64,000 nucleotides of DNA from VRUE01 sp036271315 (GTDB lineage Bacteria; Actinomycetota; Thermoleophilia; Solirubrobacterales; 70-9), in assembly GCA_036271315.1 (NCBI GenBank), contig DATBAV010000043.1, positions 1 to 64,000 of the forward strand, in the 5' to 3' direction. This document shows positions 58,909 to 64,000 of this stretch, piece after piece (position 1 is the first letter of the stretch; each line of letters begins with the position of its first letter). The notes under the pieces are model-generated. The model saw only the letters and a program-made list of their open reading frames with translations, had not been told where the DNA came from and ran no database searches. The position numbers and the translations under genes were made by a program.

Positions 58909-59145
58909 ATGCACGTGATGAGGGAGAGCTGGACAGACGCCCGCCTGGACGATTTCCGCGCCGATGTCGACCGTCGCTTCGACAAGGTCGAAGGCGATAT
59001 CAGTGAGTTGCGCGGCGAGATGAGAGAGCTTCGGGCCGAGATGAAAAGCGGCTTCGAAGCGATCAACCGCACAATGCTCCACGGCGTCATCGCCCTCTCA
59101 GCCGCCTACATCGCCGGCTTCGCCGCCATCGTCACCCAGCTCTAA
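58909..59145 (+). CDS. Small coiled-coil protein with C-terminal membrane helix
   Basis: 78 residues (MHVMRESWTDARLDDFRADV). Heptad-type helix about 10-52 (RFDKVEGDISELRGEMRELR, AEMKSGFEAINRT) and a membrane segment GVIALSAAYIAGFAAIVTQL at the end. Such tail-anchored coiled-coil proteins are common in actinobacteria; the function is unknown. It follows ileS by 45 bases. Confidence 0.7.
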   Translation: MHVMRESWTDARLDDFRADVDRRFDKVEGDISELRGEMRELRAEMKSGFEAINRTMLHGVIALSAAYIAGFAAIVTQL

Positions 59146-59191
59146 TCACGCTTCTCCGGCCGAACTTCGATCACCTCGGATTCAGATACAA

Positions 59192-59297
59192 GGGGACAGA
59201 AGGTGCCCCTCCCCTGGAGGCCGTCGCGCAGCTGAATCGTCTCGCCGCTTCGGAACGTGGTCGCCGAGCCTCCCGGAGAGGGGCACCTTCTGCCCCC
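59192..59297. repeat. Palindromic repeat C1
   Basis: Arms CAGAAGGTGCCCCTC (59197-59211) and its complement (59278-59292) enclose a core containing ctgcgcgacgg...gcggcgag...cgtggtcgccgagcctcccgg (read in part on the minus strand). The core recurs inverted in C2. The 357 bases from 59146 to 59502 contain no other gene, only C1 and C2. Confidence 0.75.
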
Positions 59298-59389
59298 GCG
59301 CACCCGAACTCCTGGCCAGACGCTCAAGGTGCAGAAGCACTTCCGCGAAAGCATCCGTGGGCCGGGCCGTTTCTGGCACACGTGTCGAA

Positions 59390-59490
59390 GCCGTCCAGGG
59401 AGCCCTCTCCGGAAGGCTTGGCGACCACGCTGGGACCCAAGCTGCGGACCTGCTGCGCAACGGCCTTCAGGGGAGGGCTCCCTGGACGGC
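59390..59490. repeat. Palindromic repeat C2
   Basis: Perfect 18-bp arms (59390-59407 and 59473-59490) around a core with ggaaggcttggcgaccacg and ctgcgcaacggccttc, the inverse of the C1 core. The outer arms are unlike those of C1. It lies 12 bases from the stop of the tautomerase gene. Confidence 0.78.
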
Positions 59491-59502
59491 TACCTCCGCG
59501 CG

Positions 59503-59682
59503 CTAGTCCGGGGTCGACTCGCCGATGATGAAGTCGGTCTTCTTGGAGTCCGAGAACTTGATCCAGCAGTGATCGGGCGCGACGCCGGCAACCTCGACCA
59601 GAGCCGCTTCGATCCGCTTGGCGATCTCCGCCTTCTGCTCGTCGCTACGTCCCTCGAACCAGTTGACCTCGACGAAGGGCAC
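59503..59682 (-). CDS. 4-oxalocrotonate tautomerase family protein
   Basis: 59 residues from GTG 59682 to TAG 59503: V/M-P-F-V-E-V-N-W-F-E-G-R-S-D-E-Q, continuing KAEIAKRIEAALVEVAGVAP and CWIKFSDSKKTDFIIGESTP. Pro directly after the initiator is the catalytic base of the family, and length and beta-alpha-beta order fit. The substrate is unknown. Start is 12 bases after trxA, so it is probably co-transcribed. Confidence 0.82.
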   Translation of the reverse strand: MPFVEVNWFEGRSDEQKAEIAKRIEAALVEVAGVAPDHCWIKFSDSKKTDFIIGESTPD

Positions 59683-59694
59683 GGGGTTCCGTCG

Positions 59695-60021
59695 CTAAGC
59701 GAGAGCCGGCTCGAGCTCGGCCTCGAGGCGACGCTTGGGCATCGCACCGATCACCTTCTTGGCGATCGCCCCGTCCTTGAAGAGGATCATGGTCGGGATC
59801 GAGAGGACTTCGTACTGAGTGGCGGTCTGCTGGTTCTCGTCGACGTTGATGCTGACGATGTTGAGATCGTCGCGCTCGGCATCGATCTCCTCGAGCACCG
59901 GATGGACCACGCGGCAGGGGCCGCACCAGGGAGCCCAGAAGTCGACGAGCACGGGGCCCTCGGCCTCGAGGACCTCTGACTTGAAGTTGGCGTCTGTCAC
60001 GTCGCTGAGTTTGCCTGTCAC
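59695..60021 (-). CDS. trxA: Thioredoxin
   Basis: 108 residues from GTG 60021. WAPWCGPC active site at about 29-36, cis-Pro in LSIPTMILFKDG, ending EAELEPALA. Cytoplasmic disulfide reductase. GTG is preceded by AGGAG at 12 bases. An inverted repeat ATACTT-cata-AAGTAT (60059-60074) lies upstream and may be an operator or part of an AT-rich promoter. Confidence 0.95.
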   Translation of the reverse strand: MTGKLSDVTDANFKSEVLEAEGPVLVDFWAPWCGPCRVVHPVLEEIDAERDDLNIVSINVDENQQTATQYEVLSIPTMILFKDGAIAKKVIGAMPKRRLEAELEPALA

Positions 60022-60108
60022 TGGAATCGCTCTCCTGGGGATTGAGGTTCGGCACTCAATACTTCATAAAGTATAGCGAGGTATGCAAGCCTTCCTGGCC
60101 GCTTCTCC

Positions 60109-60834
60109 TCACCGTCCATAGCGTAGAAGAGGCACCCGCCAGATCGCCTCGAGGACGATCGAGCGGCTCATCTTGGACGAGCCCGTCTGCCGGTCGCGAA
60201 AGACGATCGGCACCTCGACCACGTCGAAGCCGAGCTGGATCGCGCGGTAGGTCACCTCGACCTGGAAGGCATAGCCGCGGGAGCGGATCGCGCCGAGGTC
60301 GACCGCCTCCAGCACCTCGCGGCGAAAGCACTTGAAGCCGCCGGTCAGATCCCGCACCTGGAGCCCGAGGGCGAGCCGCGCGTAGGTGCTGCCCCCCTTG
60401 CTGATCGCCCGCCGTAGCGCACCCCAGTCGCTCACCCCGCCGCCGGGCACGTAGCGCGAGCCGATCGCGATGTCGGCGCGCTCGGCCGCCTCGAGCAGGC
60501 GCGGCAGGTAGGCGGGCTCGTGCGAGAAATCGGCGTCCATCTCGATCACCAGGCCCGCCCCGCCGGCGAGGGCATGGCGGAAGCCGGCGATGTAGGCGGG
60601 GCCGAGGCCTTCCTTGGCCTCGCGGTGGAGGAAGTGGATCGACTGCTCGCGCTCGGCGAGCTCGGCGGCGATCCGCCCGGTGCCGTCAGCGGAGTTGTCG
60701 TCGACGATCAGGACCTGCGCGTCGGCGGGAAGCTTGTCGCGCGCATCGGCGACCAGCCGCTCGATGTTCGACGCCTCTTCATAGGTGGGGAGGACGAGCC
60801 AGGCCGGCCCTCGCTCGGGTTTGCTCGCGGGCAT
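60109..60834 (-). CDS. Polyprenol-phosphate mannose synthase-like GT2 glycosyltransferase
   Basis: 241 residues. GT2 motifs: LPTYEEASNIERLV, VLIVDDNSADGTG, GLGPAYIAGFRHA, metal-binding EMDADFSHEP, GSRYVPGGGV and GFKCFRREVLEAVDLG. A single-domain soluble form like Ppm1/DPM1, which makes polyprenyl-phosphomannose for glycolipid and glycoprotein mannosylation at the membrane. Divergent from polX. Confidence 0.92.
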   Translation of the reverse strand: MPASKPERGPAWLVLPTYEEASNIERLVADARDKLPADAQVLIVDDNSADGTGRIAAELAEREQSIHFLHREAKEGLGPAYIAGFRHALAGGAGLVIEMDADFSHEPAYLPRLLEAAERADIAIGSRYVPGGGVSDWGALRRAISKGGSTYARLALGLQVRDLTGGFKCFRREVLEAVDLGAIRSRGYAFQVEVTYRAIQLGFDVVEVPIVFRDRQTGSSKMSRSIVLEAIWRVPLLRYGR

Positions 60835-60892
60835 CTGCGGGGGCGATGCTATTGACGGAGCTGAGTGCGAGCTAAAGAGACCCTCGCCTCGC

Positions 60893-60898
60893 TAGCTT
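60893..60898 (+). promoter_or_regulatory. Leaderless -10 box of polX
   Basis: TAGCTT, then GCAGCT, then GTG 60905. Confidence 0.55.
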
Positions 60899-60904
60899 GC
60901 AGCT

Positions 60905-62629
60905 GTGACCAACGCCGAGATAGCCGCCGCCCTCGAGGAGCTCGGGGTTCTCTACGAGCTCGACGGTGCGGTCAAATATCGCGTCCTCGCCTACGGCACG
61001 GCGGCCAAGGCGATTCGCGAAAGCCCGGTCTCGGTCGCCGAGCTGGCCGCGGCGGGCCGGGCGACGGAGATCCCCGGTGTCGGCAAGACCCTGGCGGAAA
61101 AGATCGAGGCGCTGCTGGAGACCGGTGAGATACCGGCAGCGGTCAAACTGAAGGCGAAGTTCCCGCCGACGCTGATCGAGGTGACCCGCGTGCCGGGTGT
61201 CGGCGCGAAGACCGCGCGGCGGCTCTTCGACGAGCTCGGCGTCGCCAATCTGGAGGACCTGCGGGCGGCGGCGGAGGGCGAACGGATTCGCGAGATGAAG
61301 GGCCTCGGGCCGAAGGCCGAGGAGAACGTCCTGGCTGGGCTGGAGCGGCTCGGCGAGCCGGGGGAGGGGAGTGGCCGCGTGCTGCTCTCGATGGCCCGCC
61401 CGATCGCCGAGGAGCTGGCGCGGACGCTGCGCGAACACCCGGCCGCCGACCGGGTCGAGGTTGCGGGCTCGGTGCGGCGCTGGGCCGAGACCTGCAAGGA
61501 CATCGACCTGATCGCCACCGCCGAGGAGCCGCAGGCGCTGGCCGAGCACCTGATCGCCAGCCCGCTGATCGCGGCGGCCGGCAAACCGGGTCCCAACGGC
61601 GTGCGGGCGCAGACCCAAAACGGAATCTCGGTCGACCTGCGGATCGTCGCGCCGCAGGCCTTCGGCAACCTGCTCCAGCACTTCACCGGCTCCCAGGCGC
61701 ACAACGTGCAGCTGCGCGAGGACGCCGTCGCCCGCGGCCTCTCGGTCTCCGAGCACGGGATCACCGAGGTCGAGAGCGGCGATGTCGAGCTCTGCGCCGG
61801 CGAGGAGGCGGTCTACGAGCGCCTCGGTTACGCCTACATCGAGCCGGAGCTACGCGAGGGCCGCGGCGAGCTGAAGGCGGCGCGCGAGGGCAAGCTGCCG
61901 GAGCTGGTCTCGCTCGATGACGTCAACGGCGATCTGCACTCGCACACCACCCTCTCCGACGGCCGCAACACGCTGGAGGAGATGGCCGAGGCCGGCCGTG
62001 AGCGTGGCTACGCCTACATGGCGATCACCGACCACTCCGCCAGCCACGGCTTTGGCGATCACGTCACCGAGGAGCGGCTCTGGGAGCGGATCGACGAGAT
62101 CGCCGATTGGAACAAGGGCAAACGTGGCTTCCGCCTGCTCGCCGGCTCGGAGGTCAACATCGGTCTTGACGGCTCGCTCGACTACTCCGAGGACGTGTTG
62201 GCGGCGCTCGACTGGGTCGTCGCCAGCGTCCATACCTCCTTCGCGATCTCCGACAAGGAGATGACGGCACGGGTCCTGGCGGCGATCGAGAACCCCTACG
62301 TTGATTGCATCGGCCACCTCACCGGGCGCCTGATCGGCCGCCGCGAGCCCTACGGGATCGACGTCGAGGCCGTGGCCGAGGCGGCGGCCCGCAACGGCAC
62401 GATGATCGAGATCAACGGCAACCCCAACCGCCGCGATCTCTCCGAGCAGCACGCTCGCCTGGCCAGCGAAGCGGGCGTGACGATCGCGCTCAACACCGAT
62501 GCGCACGGAGTGGACACGCTGAGCAACATGTCCTACGCGGTGGCCACCGCGCGGCGCGCTTGGCTGACCAAAGACGACATTGCCAATACGCGGAGCTGGG
62601 CGGACTTCAAAAAGCTGCGGAAGCGGTAG
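60905..62629 (+). CDS. polX: DNA polymerase X with PHP domain
   Basis: 574 residues from GTG 60905. Helix-hairpin-helix motifs (EIPGVGKTLAEKIE, VPGVGAKTARRLFDELG), nucleotidyltransferase active site GSVRRWAETCKDIDLI, and a C-terminal PHP domain with HSHTTLSDG, TDHSASHG, GSEVNI, VASVHTS and NTDAHG. Bacterial PolX acts in base-excision and end repair; the PHP domain supplies 3'-5' exonuclease/AP activity. The stop is followed at once by repeat D. Confidence 0.95.
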   Translation: MTNAEIAAALEELGVLYELDGAVKYRVLAYGTAAKAIRESPVSVAELAAAGRATEIPGVGKTLAEKIEALLETGEIPAAVKLKAKFPPTLIEVTRVPGVGAKTARRLFDELGVANLEDLRAAAEGERIREMKGLGPKAEENVLAGLERLGEPGEGSGRVLLSMARPIAEELARTLREHPAADRVEVAGSVRRWAETCKDIDLIATAEEPQALAEHLIASPLIAAAGKPGPNGVRAQTQNGISVDLRIVAPQAFGNLLQHFTGSQAHNVQLREDAVARGLSVSEHGITEVESGDVELCAGEEAVYERLGYAYIEPELREGRGELKAAREGKLPELVSLDDVNGDLHSHTTLSDGRNTLEEMAEAGRERGYAYMAITDHSASHGFGDHVTEERLWERIDEIADWNKGKRGFRLLAGSEVNIGLDGSLDYSEDVLAALDWVVASVHTSFAISDKEMTARVLAAIENPYVDCIGHLTGRLIGRREPYGIDVEAVAEAAARNGTMIEINGNPNRRDLSEQHARLASEAGVTIALNTDAHGVDTLSNMSYAVATARRAWLTKDDIANTRSWADFKKLRKR

Positions 62630-62757
62630 GGCGGCGGGGTCCGTCTCGCGGGAACCCGGGCACCGCCTGGGGCGGTGCAATTGAGTGCCGCTTCGCGGCT
62701 GAGAATTACTCTGCGGAGCCGCTTCGCGAAGGTTCCCGCGAGACGGACCCCGCCGCC
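62630..62757. repeat. Long palindromic repeat D after polX
   Basis: Perfect 26-bp arms (62630-62655 and 62732-62757) around a 76-base core (gggcaccgcctggggcggtgc hairpin, cgcttcgcggctgagaattact). It begins on the base after the polX stop and ends 15 bases before the stop of the convergent SIMPL gene; probably a two-way terminator. No second copy of the core was seen. Confidence 0.8.
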
Positions 62758-62772
62758 ATCCTGCCGTCGGAT

Positions 62773-63453
62773 CTATTCCAAAGCGAAAACTACGCGGACG
62801 CTCGCGGTGACTGTGGAGGCACCCGGCTTGGCGGGCGGGGCCGGCGCTGTGTCGGCAGCTCCCTTGGGGCTGGCGCGGCCTTCGATCGGGACCGCTTCAG
62901 TGGTTTCTTCGATCGTGATCGCCGGGCCGAGGATGGCGCCGGCACGGGTGGCCAAGGTCGCAGCCTTGCCTTTCGCCTGGTCGAAGGCGGCGAGGAGGGT
63001 GTTGTTGTAGGCGGCTTCGGGGTTGCTGGCGAAGAAGTCGGGGCCGCGGGTGCCGGTGGCGCCGGCCGCGACGGCGGCGTTGACGAGTTCGCCCGAGCGC
63101 TGGGGTTCGTGGAGGACGACGCCGACGCCCTCGGAGGCGCGGAAGAGGGTGTGTTTGTCCCGACTGATCTTGCGGACCGAGATCTGGCCGGTGGTGACGT
63201 CGCCGGCGGCGATTCCTGGGGTCGCCTGCACGACGGCGATCACCGCGCGCAGCTTGGCCGCGACGTCGTGCAGCGCCGCTCCCCGGCTCTTGCGCTCCTT
63301 GCTGACCGAGAAGCCGAGTTTGGCGGCGTCGTTGGGGACTTTCTGCGTCGCGGAGCCCTTGACGGTGACGGTCCTTTCGGCGGCGACGGCGCTTGCCGGA
63401 AGGAGCATGGCGAGCGCCAAGAGGGCCAATACGATCGGCAAGCGTCGAGTCAT
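62773..63453 (-). CDS. SIMPL (DUF541) domain secreted protein
   Basis: 226 residues from ATG 63453, with signal peptide (LPIVLALLALAMLLPASAVA). The SIMPL fold shows ERTVTVKGSATQKVPNDAAK, SRGAALHDVAAKLRAVIAVV, TTGQISVRKI and AAYNNTLLAAFDQAKGKAAT. A Pro/Ala-rich insertion (PKGAADTAPAPPAKPGAS) precedes the last strand. Periplasmic/extracellular function unknown, linked elsewhere to oxidative stress. Confidence 0.88.
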   Translation of the reverse strand: MTRRLPIVLALLALAMLLPASAVAAERTVTVKGSATQKVPNDAAKLGFSVSKERKSRGAALHDVAAKLRAVIAVVQATPGIAAGDVTTGQISVRKISRDKHTLFRASEGVGVVLHEPQRSGELVNAAVAAGATGTRGPDFFASNPEAAYNNTLLAAFDQAKGKAATLATRAGAILGPAITIEETTEAVPIEGRASPKGAADTAPAPPAKPGASTVTASVRVVFALE

Positions 63454-63488
63454 CTGTGATGACGCTACCCGGCGGCCGCGACGCTCAC

Positions 63489-64000
63489 TCAAGCATGGGC
63501 GCGGCGGCTGCTGCGCAGGCCCGGCGTGCGGACGAGCTGGATCGGGCGCAGGGCCGAGTTGGGGACGACGTAGAACTTGACCCCGTCGCGCTGCTCGATC
63601 GCCAGCACCGCAGGCTCGCGCGAGTGCCAGGCGAGCGAGATGAGCAGGGCGTAGCCGGCGCCGATCGCGGCGACGCCGGGGAAGAAGACGCCGAGGACGC
63701 CGGCGCCGATCGCGGTTACCGCGACGGGCCAGAGGCGGGCGGCGGTTATCCGAGCCGGCGACTCGGGCGGCAGCGAGGTTGCCGTGCGCGCCTGGGCGAG
63801 GGTGCCGCGCAGGCTCTCGGCCGCCCGGCTCGGCCGCCCGAGGTAGAAGCCGACGACGAGCGCGATCAGCCACCAGGCCGCCGCCACCGTGAGGGTCCTC
63901 GTGTCGCCGTCGCGGTTCACCGCCACCGCCGTGATCGCGGCCAGGGCGGTCGCCTCGGCGCCGGTGAGCAGGACGGTGACGCGGAGCAGGTCGGTGTAAG
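63489..64000 (-). CDS. Membrane protein, 5' end outside the window
   Basis: The frame stays open to the right edge, so the N-terminus is missing; GTG 63926 is only an internal candidate start. Hydrophobic segments: DLLRVTVLLTGAEATALAAI, VAAAWWLIALVVGFYLG, PVAVTAIGAGVLGVFFPG and VAAIGAGYALLISLAWHS, then FYVVPNSALRPIQLVRTPGL. Four or more helices. No family recognised. Confidence 0.7.
   Translation of the reverse strand, partial: YTDLLRVTVLLTGAEATALAAITAVAVNRDGDTRTLTVAAAWWLIALVVGFYLGRPSRAAESLRGTLAQARTATSLPPESPARITAARLWPVAVTAIGAGVLGVFFPGVAAIGAGYALLISLAWHSREPAVLAIEQRDGVKFYVVPNSALRPIQLVRTPGLRSSRRAHA

Noticed and set aside
59146..59502. CRISPR-like array at the closely spaced repeats
   Set aside because: There are just two palindromic units in opposite orientation with long unequal spacing and no cas genes.

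Overview
The window is GC-rich chromosomal DNA of an actinobacterium, most likely of the Thermoleophilia (Solirubrobacterales type). This assignment rests on inference from the very high GC, the fused cobA-hemD gene next to hemC, hemA and cytochrome c maturation genes, the IleRS2-like isoleucyl-tRNA synthetase, an Actinobacteria-type cobalamin riboswitch and frequent leaderless promoters (TANNNT, six bases, then ATG/GTG). No rRNA and no CRISPR array were seen.

Bases 1-9.2 kb are an accessory region built on a tRNA-Arg(CCT) gene. A frameshifted IS481-family element lies next to the tRNA 3' end. A tyrosine integrase, an excisionase-like gene and three small regulators follow the tRNA 5' end. 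The cargo on the other strand is two small unknown genes and a Kiwa anti-phage operon (kwaA, kwaB) with a third, WYL-like gene in tight linkage. Two divergent MNT/HEPN nucleotidyltransferase-toxin cassettes come next. Copies of the 5' half of the tRNA (42, 42 and 41 bp) flank these modules, so the region looks like an integrative element plus an integrase-less cassette stacked at one attachment site.

From 9.2 to 30.6 kb the content is housekeeping: GNAT, galT, SPFH/NfeD, a TlpA-like lipoprotein, a large SF2 helicase, birA, a tetrapyrrole and cytochrome c maturation operon (ccmA-ccmB-ccmC-ccmD-hemA-hemC-cobA/hemD), a methyltransferase/ATP-grasp pair, aldehyde dehydrogenase, rarA/mgsA, DUF1385, methylmalonyl-CoA epimerase and a second methyltransferase. 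A lower-GC PaeR7I/XhoI-type restriction-modification pair interrupts at 30.6-33.0 kb. The 33-44 kb stretch carries a Nei/Fpg-like protein, a BtrH_N protein, PAP2, ychF, a TetR-led operon, SpoIID, a second aldehyde dehydrogenase and fumC.

At 43.8-47.1 kb a cobalamin riboswitch precedes two overlapping genes for secreted proteins that combine alpha/alpha-barrel repeats with DUF4430-like domains, the two parts used by animal transcobalamin and intrinsic factor. This is a strong candidate for a bacterial extracellular B12-binding system. The remainder (47-64 kb) holds a lipoprotein, a membrane protein, an M15-like peptidase, a benzoylformate-decarboxylase-like enzyme with a fused FAD/Fe-S 2-hydroxyacid dehydrogenase, two SDRs, ileS, thioredoxin and a tautomerase, polyprenol-phosphate-mannose synthase, polX and a SIMPL protein.

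The most unusual genome-scale feature is a set of at least six palindromic repeat families (called A-F here). In the families with more than one copy, a loop or core is conserved between copies while flanking stems differ in sequence yet stay complementary. They lie between genes, at gene ends (supplying the hemA stop codon and the ychF ribosome binding site) and in frame inside birA, ileS and the 2-hydroxyacid dehydrogenase gene.
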